Shown one piece after another: positions 33,879 through 42,471 of a stretch of 64,000 nt of DNA. The notes under the pieces were generated by a model that saw only the letters and a program-made list of their open reading frames with translations, was not told the DNA's origin and made no database searches. The DNA lies in the NCBI RefSeq assembly GCF_019884725.1, contig NZ_CP082322.1, positions 496,001-560,000 on the forward strand, in the 5' to 3' direction. The first letter of the stretch is position 1. The number at the start of each line of letters is the position of its first letter. This DNA is from Leucobacter tenebrionis. GTDB lineage: Bacteria; Actinomycetota; Actinomycetes; Actinomycetales; Microbacteriaceae. Both the position numbers and the translations under genes were made by a program.

Positions 33879-36008
33879 ATGGAACCCCAGCAGCAGACCA
33901 TCCGCGACAGCGCCGTCTACGGCGAGGCGTCCGAGCTTCTGCGCCGGCTCACCGGTCGGCCCGACGCAGACTTCCACGACGGGCAGTTCGAGGCGATCAG
34001 CGCGCTCGTCACCGAGCGGCGTCGCGCCCTCGTGGTGCAGCGCACGGGCTGGGGCAAGTCGGCCGTCTACTTCGTGGCGACCGCACTGCTGCGTCGACGG
34101 GGTGCGGGGCCCACGCTGCTCGTCTCCCCGCTGCTCGCCCTGATGCGCGATCAGGTCGCGGCCGCCGAGCGCGCGGGGGTGCGGGCCGCGGCGATCAACT
34201 CGGCCACCTCCGACGAGTGGGAGCAGATCGAGAGCAGGCTCGCGGCCGACGAGATCGATGTGCTGCTGGTGTCTCCGGAGCGGCTGAACAATCCCCGCTT
34301 CCGCGAGCAGCAGTTGCCCGGGCTGCTCGGACGGATGGGCCTGCTGGTCATCGACGAAGCGCACTGCATATCCGACTGGGGGCACGACTTCCGACCCGAC
34401 TACCGACGCATCGCGGCGCTTCTCGCGGGGCTCGAACGCGACGTGCCGGTGCTCGCCACCACCGCCACGGCGAACGCCCGGGTCGTCGACGACGTCGTGG
34501 AGCAGCTGGGCCGCGACGTGCTGACGCTGCGCGGGTCTCTCGCGCGCGAGTCGCTTCGGCTGGGATCCCTCGCCCTGCCGACGTCTCGGGAACGACTGGC
34601 CTGGCTCGTGGCCCACCTCGGCGATCTGCACGGCAGCGGCATCGTGTACGCGCTCACGGTATCGGCGGCGGAAGACACCGCCCGGCTGCTCCGAGAGGCC
34701 GGCTACGCGGTCTCCGCCTACACCGGTCGCACGGACCCCGATGAGCGCGAGCGCCTCGAGGCCGCGCTCAAGTCGAACGAGGTGAAGGCGCTCGTCGCCA
34801 CCAGCGCGCTCGGCATGGGGTTCGACAAGCCCGATCTCGGGTTCGTCGTGCATCTGGGCGCCCCGTCCTCACCGGTCGCGTACTACCAGCAGGTCGGCCG
34901 CGCGGGCCGCGGAGCCGCTGACGCCGATGTGCTGCTCCTGCCCGGGGCCGAGGACGAGGCGATCTGGCGCTACTTTGCCACGGCCTCCATGCCGGATCCG
35001 GAGCGTGCCGCCGCAGTGCTCGCCGCCCTCGGCGGCCCCGACGACCCGCCGCTGTCGACGCCCGCCCTCGAGGCCCGCGTCGACATCCGCCGCAGCCCGC
35101 TGGAGCTGCTGCTCAAGGTGCTCGACGTCGACGGTGCAGTGCGGCGAGTATCCGGCGGCTGGGTCGCCACCGGCGCCCCGTGGCGCTACGACGCCGAGCG
35201 GTACGAGCGCATCGCTTCGGCCCGCGCCTCCGAGCAGCGATCGATGCTCGCCTATGAGCGCGGAGAGCGCTGCCGCATGGAGACGCTGCAGCGCGATCTC
35301 GACGATCCGACCGCCGCGCCGTGCGGACGCTGCGACGTCTGCGCCGGCGCGTGGTACCCCACCGATATCCCGGGCGAGGCGGCGCAGCGCGCATCGGGCC
35401 AGCTGCAGCGCGTCGGCGTGCCGATCGAGCCGCGCGGCATGTGGCCCACCGGGGCGGACCGCCGAGGCCTCCCGGTGAAGGGCAGGATCCCCGAGGGCGA
35501 ACGCCCCGCGCCCGGGCGGGCGATCGCGCGTCTCACCGATCTGGGTTGGGGCGGCCCGCTGCGCGACATCTTCGACGCGGGCACTGCCGATCGACCCATC
35601 GACGACAGGCTGCTCGAAGGGGTCATCGCGACGCTGCGCGACTGGCCGTGGCAGGAGCGCCCTGTGGGGGTCGTGGCGATGCCCTCGCTCAGCCGCCCGC
35701 TACTCGTCGCAAGCACGGCGGCCGCGATCGCGGAGCGCGGCCGCCTGCCGTTCCTGGGGTCACTCGATGTCGACCCCTCGGTACCGGCGGTGGGGCCCGG
35801 CGGCAACAGCGCGTTCCGGCTGGCGTCGGTATGGGGCCGATTCGGGGTGAGCCCCGTCCTCGCCGAGACCGTCTCTCAGGCCCCGGGCCCGATCCTGCTC
35901 GTCGACGACCTCGTGGACAGCCGATGGACGATCACGGTCGCAGCGAGGGCACTGCTCGCCGCGGGCGCACCCGCGGTGCTCCCCTTCGCACTGGCCAGCG
36001 TCGGGTGA
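33879..36008 (+). CDS. recQ: RecQ-family DNA helicase with C-terminal phosphoribosyltransferase-like domain
   Basis: 709 residues. Helicase core about 30-345: RTGWGKSAVYF (motif I), LLVSPLLALMRDQ, VIDEAHCISDWGHDFRPDY (DEAH), TATANARV, and motif VI QQVGRAGRGAADAD. A zinc-binding CRMETLQ...CGRCDVC follows. The last ~180 residues are not an HRDC domain; they contain ILLVDDLVDSRWTITVAARALL, a PRPP-binding loop of the type-I phosphoribosyltransferase fold. It unwinds DNA 3'-5' in repair. ATG at 33879 has GGGGG upstream. Confidence 0.9.
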   Translation: MEPQQQTIRDSAVYGEASELLRRLTGRPDADFHDGQFEAISALVTERRRALVVQRTGWGKSAVYFVATALLRRRGAGPTLLVSPLLALMRDQVAAAERAGVRAAAINSATSDEWEQIESRLAADEIDVLLVSPERLNNPRFREQQLPGLLGRMGLLVIDEAHCISDWGHDFRPDYRRIAALLAGLERDVPVLATTATANARVVDDVVEQLGRDVLTLRGSLARESLRLGSLALPTSRERLAWLVAHLGDLHGSGIVYALTVSAAEDTARLLREAGYAVSAYTGRTDPDERERLEAALKSNEVKALVATSALGMGFDKPDLGFVVHLGAPSSPVAYYQQVGRAGRGAADADVLLLPGAEDEAIWRYFATASMPDPERAAAVLAALGGPDDPPLSTPALEARVDIRRSPLELLLKVLDVDGAVRRVSGGWVATGAPWRYDAERYERIASARASEQRSMLAYERGERCRMETLQRDLDDPTAAPCGRCDVCAGAWYPTDIPGEAAQRASGQLQRVGVPIEPRGMWPTGADRRGLPVKGRIPEGERPAPGRAIARLTDLGWGGPLRDIFDAGTADRPIDDRLLEGVIATLRDWPWQERPVGVVAMPSLSRPLLVASTAAAIAERGRLPFLGSLDVDPSVPAVGPGGNSAFRLASVWGRFGVSPVLAETVSQAPGPILLVDDLVDSRWTITVAARALLAAGAPAVLPFALASVG

Positions 36009-36081
36009 TGAGACGCGCGGCTCGTTCAGCAGCACGTCGGCTCAGAGCTGGCACCACGCGCGCGTTGTGCAGCGCGCTACG

Positions 36082-37086
36082 TCAGAGCTGGCACCCGGGA
36101 CACCAGTAGAGCTTGCGCGCTCCGAACTCCTCGAGCTGGATGTTGGTGCCGCAGCGCTTGCAGGGCGTGCCCTCCATCTTGTACACCCAGTGCCGTTCAT
36201 CGCGTTCCGACAGCGCCCGCGCGTAGGCCTCGCCCTCGAGCCCGTCGATCGTGATCATCTGGCCGACGGTGATGCCGATGTCGAGCAGGTGGGCCCAGTC
36301 GTCCCAGAGGGCCTCGAGCACGGTGCGGTCGAGGGTGTTCGCGGGCGTGTGAGGGTCGAGTTCGGCCCGGAACAGCATCTCCGCCCGGTAGACGTTGCCG
36401 ATCCCCGCGATCACGGACTGGTCCATGAGCACGAGCCCGATCGGGGTCTTCTTCTTATGGGCACGAGAGACGAACCGCTCCCGCTCCGCCGGCGTGTTCG
36501 CGTTGGCCGGATCGGGGCCGAGGCGCTGCACGACCGCGTCGACCTCGGCCGGCGTCAGCACCTCGCAGGCCGTCGGCCCGCGCAGATCCGCGCAGACCGT
36601 CTCGTTCAGCAGGCGCACCCGAACCTGTCCGACCGGATCCGGCGGGAACGAACCGACCTCCTCGGTCTCGCGGTCGTGCTCGGCCATGCGCACGCGAGCA
36701 CGCCGCGGAGCTCCGATCGAGGTCACCGAATCCTCGCCGTCGCGGTCGACGGGCCTCGCACGGTCGGGCCTCGAGTACTCCCCCGTCTGCCCGAGCTTGG
36801 AGTGCCCGGGAGTGTGGCCGTGGATCTGGATCGAGGGATCCACCCGCACCTCGCCCGCGAAGTCCCAGGCCCCGTAGATGCCGAGGTGCACGCGCAACCA
36901 GTGATCGCCCTCGAACTCGAGGAACATCTGCTTGCCGACGGCGCGGGCGTCGGTCATCTCGTGACCGTCGAGGATCGCGGCGCCCTGCGCGAAACGGCCC
37001 TGCGGGCTCGTCACACTGGGCGCGGTGCCCACGAAGTTCGCGTGGAACTGCCGCGCGATGCGGTGTACGGAGTGGCCCTCGGGCAC
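36082..37086 (-). CDS. nei: Fpg/Nei-family DNA glycosylase
   Basis: 334 residues. The catalytic N-terminus MPEGHSVHR is intact (Pro2 nucleophile, Glu3), which fixes the GTG start at 37086. The helix-two-turn-helix reads SVIAGIGNVYRAEMLFRA, and a zinc finger CKRCGTNIQ...WCPGC closes the protein. It removes oxidised pyrimidines. An insert of about 60 mostly acidic or charged residues between the two domains makes it longer than most relatives. Its final 14 bases are duplicated just downstream (36042-36055). Confidence 0.9.
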   Translation of the reverse strand: MPEGHSVHRIARQFHANFVGTAPSVTSPQGRFAQGAAILDGHEMTDARAVGKQMFLEFEGDHWLRVHLGIYGAWDFAGEVRVDPSIQIHGHTPGHSKLGQTGEYSRPDRARPVDRDGEDSVTSIGAPRRARVRMAEHDRETEEVGSFPPDPVGQVRVRLLNETVCADLRGPTACEVLTPAEVDAVVQRLGPDPANANTPAERERFVSRAHKKKTPIGLVLMDQSVIAGIGNVYRAEMLFRAELDPHTPANTLDRTVLEALWDDWAHLLDIGITVGQMITIDGLEGEAYARALSERDERHWVYKMEGTPCKRCGTNIQLEEFGARKLYWCPGCQL

Positions 37087-37130
37087 GTTCGTCTCGCTCT
37101 CAGCTCAGGATTCTCTGCACGACACCCGCG

Positions 37131-37622
37131 TCAGGGGGTATCGACGTGCTTGCCCGAGATGCCGCCGGTGCGCTCGTACTCGCCGATCTGCCCGACGCGG
37201 CGCACATGACGCTCGTCGCCCGAGAACGGGGTGTCGATGAACAGGTCGATGAAGCGGATCGCGTCGGCGACCTCGTGCTGACGGGCACCGATCGAGATCA
37301 CGTTCGCGTCGTTGTGGTCGCGGGCGAGCTGCGCCGTCGACTCGTTCCACACCAGGGCGGCACGGATGCCCTCGACCTTGTTCGCAGACATCTGCTCGCC
37401 GTTGCCCGAGCCGCCGAACACCACACCCAGCGCCTCGACGCCGTCGCGCTGATCACGGGCTACCGCGAGCGCCGCGTTGATGCAGAACGGGGGGTAGTCG
37501 TCGAGAGCGTCGTACTCCTGGGGCCCGTGGTCGATGACCTCGAACCCCCGGTCGCGCAGGTGCTGCTGCAACTGCTGGCTGAACTCGAGTCCGGCGTGAT
37601 CAGTGGCGACGTGAATGCGCAT
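37131..37622 (-). CDS. rpiB: ribose-5-phosphate isomerase B
   Basis: 163 residues. Interconverts ribose 5-phosphate and ribulose 5-phosphate in the pentose phosphate pathway. Landmarks: HVATDHAGLEF (substrate aspartate-histidine), YPPFCINAALAV with the catalytic cysteine position, GVVFGGSGNGEQMSANKVEGIRAAL and NDANVISIGARQ. ATG at 37622 lies seven bases after TAGAAT (complement of 37630-37635) with no ribosome site; likely leaderless. Confidence 0.93.
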   Translation of the reverse strand: MRIHVATDHAGLEFSQQLQQHLRDRGFEVIDHGPQEYDALDDYPPFCINAALAVARDQRDGVEALGVVFGGSGNGEQMSANKVEGIRAALVWNESTAQLARDHNDANVISIGARQHEVADAIRFIDLFIDTPFSGDERHVRRVGQIGEYERTGGISGKHVDTP

Positions 37623-37654
37623 GCGCACGATTCTATCGGGGCTGCGGGGGAGGA

Positions 37655-38257
37655 TCAGAACTGCGGGCCGACGGTGCGCCCGCGCTTGAGCTCGTAGAAC
37701 CCGGGCACGCTCGCGGCCGCGACGATCCCGTCCCACAGCCTCAGCGCCGTCTCGCCCGTCGGCGCCGGCGTGACCACCGGCCCGAAGAAGGCGACTCCGT
37801 CCACGGAGATGATCGGCACACCCACGTCGGGCCCGGCGATCTCCATCGCGTGATCGGTGTTGGCGCGCACCTGCGCGTCGCTCCGCTCGTCATCGGCCGC
37901 CGCAGCGAGGTCGGCGGGCAGGCCGAGCGCTTCGAGCGACTCCGCGATCACGGCGTCGTAATCATCCCGGCCGCCGGGATGCAGCCGATTGCCGAGCTCC
38001 GTGTAGAGGGCGCCCACGACGCCCTCGCCGTGCGCGACTCGCGCGGCTTCGACCACGCGCCCCATGCGCTTGCCCTGCCGATGCCCCTCAGCGTGGCTGC
38101 CCGTCTCGTTGCCCTCGTTGAGAACGGCGAGGCTGATCGGGTGCCACGCGATCTCGAAGCCGCGCACCTCGGCGACTTCCGCGGCCCAGCGGCTGGTCAT
38201 CCAGCACCAGGGGCAGATTGGATCGAACCAGAACTCGACTTCGACGGTGTTGCTCAT
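37655..38257 (-). CDS. DsbA-family oxidoreductase, mycothiol-dependent type
   Basis: 200 residues. Thioredoxin fold with an inserted helical domain; the active site FWFDPICPWCWMTSRW carries CPWC followed by Trp, the hallmark of the Rv2466c-like mycothiol-dependent nitroreductases. The cis-proline loop is GPDVGVPIISVDG. It is likely a cytosolic thiol-redox protein, since no signal peptide is present. The -10 box TAGACT (complement of 38264-38269) ends six bases before the ATG. Confidence 0.87.
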   Translation of the reverse strand: MSNTVEVEFWFDPICPWCWMTSRWAAEVAEVRGFEIAWHPISLAVLNEGNETGSHAEGHRQGKRMGRVVEAARVAHGEGVVGALYTELGNRLHPGGRDDYDAVIAESLEALGLPADLAAAADDERSDAQVRANTDHAMEIAGPDVGVPIISVDGVAFFGPVVTPAPTGETALRLWDGIVAAASVPGFYELKRGRTVGPQF

Positions 38258-38419
38258 GAGGCCAGTCTACGGCCGGAAGGCTCCCCGAGAACAGGCTCGA
38301 CGTCTTGAGCCGACACATAGCCTCCGGGCATAGGCTTGTCGCGATACTTCACCACCGTGCGGGCCGATCCTTCGTGAGATCCCGGCCCCGACACCGACCG
38401 CAACGCCCGAAGGAGCACC

Positions 38420-41008
38420 GTGTCCGGAGAGAATCTGACCCGCGTCGAAGCGCGCGAACGCGCCAGCATCGTCACCACCGAGAGCTACGAGGTCGAACTC
38501 GACCTCACCACCGGTGCAGAGACCTTCAACGCCGTCACCACGGTGCGCTTCGGAGGCCGAGCCGGATCCTCGACATTCATCGATCTCATCGCCGACTCGG
38601 TCGAGAGCGTCGAGTTGAACGGACGCTCGCTCGATCCCGCGCAGGTGTTCTCGGACTCCCGCGTGCAGCTGCCCGAGCTCGCCGAGCAGAACGTGCTGCG
38701 GATCGCCTCGACGCAGCGGTACATGAATACCGGCGAGGGCCTCCACCGCTTCGTCGACCCGGCCGACGGGGAGGTCTACCTCTACTCCCAGTTCGAGGTG
38801 CCCGATTCGCGGCGCATGTTCGCGGTCTTCGAGCAGCCGGATCTCAAGGCGACCTTCCAGTTCACCATCACCGCGCCCGCCCGCTGGCAGGTGGTGAGCA
38901 ACCAGCCGACGCCCGAGCCCGTCGCCGCGGGTCAGAAGGCCGGCGCCCAGGGCGACGACTGGGCGGAGCAGGCGATCTCCACGTGGCGGTTCGAACCGAC
39001 GCCCGTCATGTCGAGCTACATCACCGCGCTCATCGCCGGCCCGTACCGGGTGGTGCGCAGCGAGCTGACGAGCCGCGACGGGCGCACGATCCCGCTCGGC
39101 GTGTTCTGCCGGGAGTCGCTCGGCGAGCACCTCGACGCCGACTACATCTTCGAGAAGACGCGCGAGGGCTTCGCCTTCTTCGAGGAGCAGTTCGACTACC
39201 CCTACCCCTTCGACAAGTACGATCAGCTCTTCGTGCCCGAGTACAACATGGGCGCCATGGAGAACGTGGGTGCGGTCACCTTCACCGAGGCCTACGTGTT
39301 CCGCAGCCAGGTCACCGACGCGATGCGCGAGCGCCGCGTCGTCACGATCCTGCACGAGCTCGCGCACATGTGGTTCGGCGACCTCGTGACGATGCGCTGG
39401 TGGAACGATCTGTGGCTCAACGAGTCGTTCGCCGAGTACATGTCGACCCTGGGCGTGGCCGAGGCGACCGAGTGGAGCGACTGCTGGACCACGTTCGCGG
39501 CCTCCGAGAAGTCGTGGGCGTACCGCCAGGATCAGCTGCCGTCGACGCATCCGATCGTCGCCGAGATCCGCGACCTCGAAGACGTGCTCGTCAATTTCGA
39601 CGGAATCACCTACGCGAAGGGCGCGTCGGTGCTCAAGCAGCTGGTCGCGTGGGTGGGCCGCGAGCCGTTCATGCGCGGCGTGCACGACTACTTCGTGAAG
39701 CACCACCACTCCAACACCGAGCTCGTCGACCTGCTCACCGAGCTCGAGGCTCAGAGCGGCCGCGATCTGGCCGAGTGGTCGAAGCTGTGGCTGGAGACCG
39801 CCGGCGTGAACACGCTGCGCCCGGTCTTCGAGCTCGACGAAGACGGACGCTACACGTCGTTCGCGATCGAACAGACCGCCGATCCGAAGTACCCCACCAT
39901 CCGCCCGCACCGCATCGCCGTCGGCCTATACGCCTTCGCCGACGGCGCGCTGCGCCGCGTGCACCGCTTCGAGCTCGACGTCGACGGCGCCCGCACCGAG
40001 ATCCCGCAGCTCCGCGGGGCCGAGCAGCCCGAGCTCCTGCTGCTGAACGACGACGACCTCACCTACGCGAAGATCCGGCTCGATGAGCGGTCGCTCGAGA
40101 CCGCGGCCGCGCGTCTCGGAGACATCGACGACTCCCTGGCGAGGGCCCTCGTCTGGGGAACGCTCTGGGACGCGACGCGCGACGCCGAGTTCCCGGCCTC
40201 GCGCTTCGTCGACATCGTGCTGGCCCACATCGGGCGGGAGACGGCTTCCACCACCCTGCGCACCGTGCTCGGCCAGCTGGTGCTCGCCGCCTCGAGCTAC
40301 GTGGATCCCGCGCGTCGCGACGCCGTGCTCGGCCGGGTCGCCGATGGGCTGCAGGAGCTCGCCGAGACCGCCGCACCCGGCTCGGACGCGCAGTTCCAGT
40401 TCGTGAAGTCCTTCGCCCAGCTGGCCACGAGCGAGGCCCACCTCGACCGTGTGCAGAGCCTGCTCGACGGAACCCTGGCGCTCGACGGGCTCGAGATCGA
40501 CACCGATCTCAGCTGGGAGCTGCTCACCTCGCTCGCCGCGGGCGGGCGCATCGATGAGGCGAGGATCGCGCAGCAGCTCGAGACGGATCGCACGGCGACC
40601 GGCAACCAGTCGGCGGCGCACGCGCGGGCGGCACTGCCGACCGCCGAGGACAAGGACCGCGCGTGGGCCTCCGTGTTCGACGAGAGCGACAAGCCCAACG
40701 CGATCGTGCGCGCCACGGGCGCCGGCTTCACCCGTGCCCACGACCTCGCGCTGCTCGAGCCCTTCGTCGGCCGCTTCTTCGACGCGCTGCTGCCGGTGTG
40801 GGAGTCGCGCAGCTACGCGATCGCCGAGGAGCTGATCGACGGCTTCTACCCCGCGCCGCTCGCGAACGCCGAGCTCGCGCAGGCCACGCGATCCTGGCTC
40901 GAAGACCACACCGACGCCCCCGCCGCACTGCGCCGCATGATCATCGAGCACCTCGCGGGCGTCGAGCGCGCGCTGCTCGCGCAGCAGGCTGATAGGGAGG
41001 TCCGATGA
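38420..41008 (+). CDS. pepN: aminopeptidase N (M1 family)
   Basis: 862 residues. Zinc metallopeptidase that removes N-terminal residues from peptides. The substrate motif GAMEN starts at residue 278 (YNMGAMENVGAVTF) and the zinc site HELAH at 312, with the third ligand in WLNESFAEY about 19 residues on; the full HExxHx18E arrangement is intact. The C-terminal ~400 residues are the helical ERAP1-like domain. GTG start with AAGGAG upstream. It heads pepN-mscS-globin, each overlapping by four bases. Confidence 0.96.
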   Translation: MSGENLTRVEARERASIVTTESYEVELDLTTGAETFNAVTTVRFGGRAGSSTFIDLIADSVESVELNGRSLDPAQVFSDSRVQLPELAEQNVLRIASTQRYMNTGEGLHRFVDPADGEVYLYSQFEVPDSRRMFAVFEQPDLKATFQFTITAPARWQVVSNQPTPEPVAAGQKAGAQGDDWAEQAISTWRFEPTPVMSSYITALIAGPYRVVRSELTSRDGRTIPLGVFCRESLGEHLDADYIFEKTREGFAFFEEQFDYPYPFDKYDQLFVPEYNMGAMENVGAVTFTEAYVFRSQVTDAMRERRVVTILHELAHMWFGDLVTMRWWNDLWLNESFAEYMSTLGVAEATEWSDCWTTFAASEKSWAYRQDQLPSTHPIVAEIRDLEDVLVNFDGITYAKGASVLKQLVAWVGREPFMRGVHDYFVKHHHSNTELVDLLTELEAQSGRDLAEWSKLWLETAGVNTLRPVFELDEDGRYTSFAIEQTADPKYPTIRPHRIAVGLYAFADGALRRVHRFELDVDGARTEIPQLRGAEQPELLLLNDDDLTYAKIRLDERSLETAAARLGDIDDSLARALVWGTLWDATRDAEFPASRFVDIVLAHIGRETASTTLRTVLGQLVLAASSYVDPARRDAVLGRVADGLQELAETAAPGSDAQFQFVKSFAQLATSEAHLDRVQSLLDGTLALDGLEIDTDLSWELLTSLAAGGRIDEARIAQQLETDRTATGNQSAAHARAALPTAEDKDRAWASVFDESDKPNAIVRATGAGFTRAHDLALLEPFVGRFFDALLPVWESRSYAIAEELIDGFYPAPLANAELAQATRSWLEDHTDAPAALRRMIIEHLAGVERALLAQQADREVR

Positions 41009-41934
41009 CGGGATTCCGCATGCAAGGAGTCGAGGACGTCCCCGAGGTCGTCGGCAACGCCTTCGTCGACTTCATCACGACCTATCAGGTGCCGCTGCGC
41101 ATCCTGCTGATCATCGCGGTGGCGGTGACCCTCAACTGGGTGCTGCGGCGCGTGCTCATGCGCACCGTCACCCGCATCGTGCAGGGAGTCAAGCGAGCGC
41201 AGGATGTCGACACGACCTCGGAGATCCAGGCCGCGCCCTACGTGAACGCGCGTGCCGTGCAGCGCACGCGCACGCTCGGCAGCGTCGGGCGCGCGGCGAT
41301 CACCTGGATCATCGTGGCCATCGCGCTGATCCTCGTGCTCTCCGAGCTCAGCGTCAACGTCGGCGCCCTCGTCGCCTCGGCCGGCATCATCGGCGCCGGC
41401 CTCGCCTTCGGTGCGCAGAACATCGTCAAGGATCTCCTCAACGGCATCTTCATGGTGTTCGAGGATCAGCTCGGCGTCGGCGACTGGATCACGGTCGGCG
41501 ACGTCAGCGGCACCGTGGAGGACGTGGGCATTCGCGTGACTCAGGTGCGGGCCGTCGACGGCACGCTCTGGTTCGTGCGCAACGGCGAGATCCTCACCCT
41601 CGGCAACTCGTCGCAGGGGTGGGGCCGAGCACTCGTCGACGTGACCGTGCAGGCCGACAGCGACCTGGCCGAGGTGGAGCGGGTCACGATGGAGACGGCG
41701 AAGAGCCTCATGCGGGACCCCGCGACCGCGCGCAAGATCACCGGAGAGCCCGAGGTCTGGGGCGTGGAGAGCGCGTACGGCGATCGCGCCACGCTGCGCC
41801 TGGCCATGCGCACGCGCCCCGAAGCCCAGTGGGCGGTGCAGCGCGCGCTGCGCGCCGAGCTGATCCGGCGCTTCAACGAGGAGGGCATCCAGCTCGCCAC
41901 CGAACTGCCGCAGTACCCGGGAGGCGCCGGATGA
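41005..41934 (+). CDS. MscS-family mechanosensitive channel
   Basis: 309 residues. Three membrane helices: LRILLIIAVAVTLNWVL, ITWIIVAIALILVLSEL and the pore-lining VGALVASAGIIGAGLAFGAQNIVKDLLNG. Then the beta domain typical of MscS (EDQLGVGDWITVGDVSGTVEDVG, RNGEILTLGNSSQGW) and a C-terminal alpha/beta domain. It releases solutes on hypo-osmotic shock. The length is close to E. coli MscS. It overlaps pepN and the globin gene by four bases each. Confidence 0.92.
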   Translation: MTGFRMQGVEDVPEVVGNAFVDFITTYQVPLRILLIIAVAVTLNWVLRRVLMRTVTRIVQGVKRAQDVDTTSEIQAAPYVNARAVQRTRTLGSVGRAAITWIIVAIALILVLSELSVNVGALVASAGIIGAGLAFGAQNIVKDLLNGIFMVFEDQLGVGDWITVGDVSGTVEDVGIRVTQVRAVDGTLWFVRNGEILTLGNSSQGWGRALVDVTVQADSDLAEVERVTMETAKSLMRDPATARKITGEPEVWGVESAYGDRATLRLAMRTRPEAQWAVQRALRAELIRRFNEEGIQLATELPQYPGGAG

Positions 41935-42371
41935 ACGAGCAGCAGCCACCTGCACCCCGGCTCACGCTCCGCGCGGGATCGGAGGGGCCCGCGGTGACCG
42001 AGACGCTCTGGTCGCAGGTGGGCGGTACCGAGACGTTCGATCGTCTCGTCAGAGTCTTCTACGACGGAGTGCGCGAGGATCCCGTGCTCGCCCCCATGTA
42101 CCCCGACGCCGACTGGGAGGGCGCGATCTGGCGCCTGCGCACCTTCCTCGAGCAGTACTGGGGCGGGCCGACGACGTACTCGGAGCAGCGCGGTCACCCG
42201 CGGCTGCGCATGCGTCACGCCCCGTTCGCCGTCACCCCCGACGCGAAGGAGCGATGGCTGAAGCACATGCACGCCGCTCTCGATGCCGTCGAGCTGCCAC
42301 CCATGCACGATGCGGCCTTCCGCGACTACGTGGACCGCGCCGCGCTCGCGATGGTCAACCGGTTCGAGTGA
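41931..42371 (+). CDS. truncated hemoglobin (group II, GlbO-like)
   Basis: 146 residues. A 2-on-2 globin: FDRLVRVFYDGVREDPVLAPMYP (helices B-E), FLEQYWGGPTTYSEQRGHPRLRMRHAPF with the proximal histidine in RHAPF, and the ERWLKHMHAAL helix G-H block with its conserved Trp. Group II members bind oxygen or protect against nitric oxide. The first ~20 residues are a variable tail. Coupling to pepN and mscS is typical of actinobacteria. Confidence 0.92.
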   Translation: MNEQQPPAPRLTLRAGSEGPAVTETLWSQVGGTETFDRLVRVFYDGVREDPVLAPMYPDADWEGAIWRLRTFLEQYWGGPTTYSEQRGHPRLRMRHAPFAVTPDAKERWLKHMHAALDAVELPPMHDAAFRDYVDRAALAMVNRFE

Positions 42372-42392
42372 GCGAAGCGGCAGCGGCCAGGT

Positions 42393-42462
42393 AGGAGATC
42401 GCGTGTCAGGCGGGTGGATCCCGAGATCATCTCCTGCTTGAAGCGCGATCTCCTGCTTGAGC
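42393..42462. repeat. palindromic element, family A copy 2
   Basis: Perfect 11-base arms AGGAGATCGCG (42393-42403) and CGCGATCTCCT (42444-42454). CAGGCGGGTGGATCC lies inside, and ATCTCCTGCTTGA occurs twice (42429 and 42448). Blocks and order match the element at 22749. It sits 21 bases after the globin stop, ahead of the converging MFS gene. Confidence 0.85.
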
Positions 42463-42471
42463 TGCGGACTC

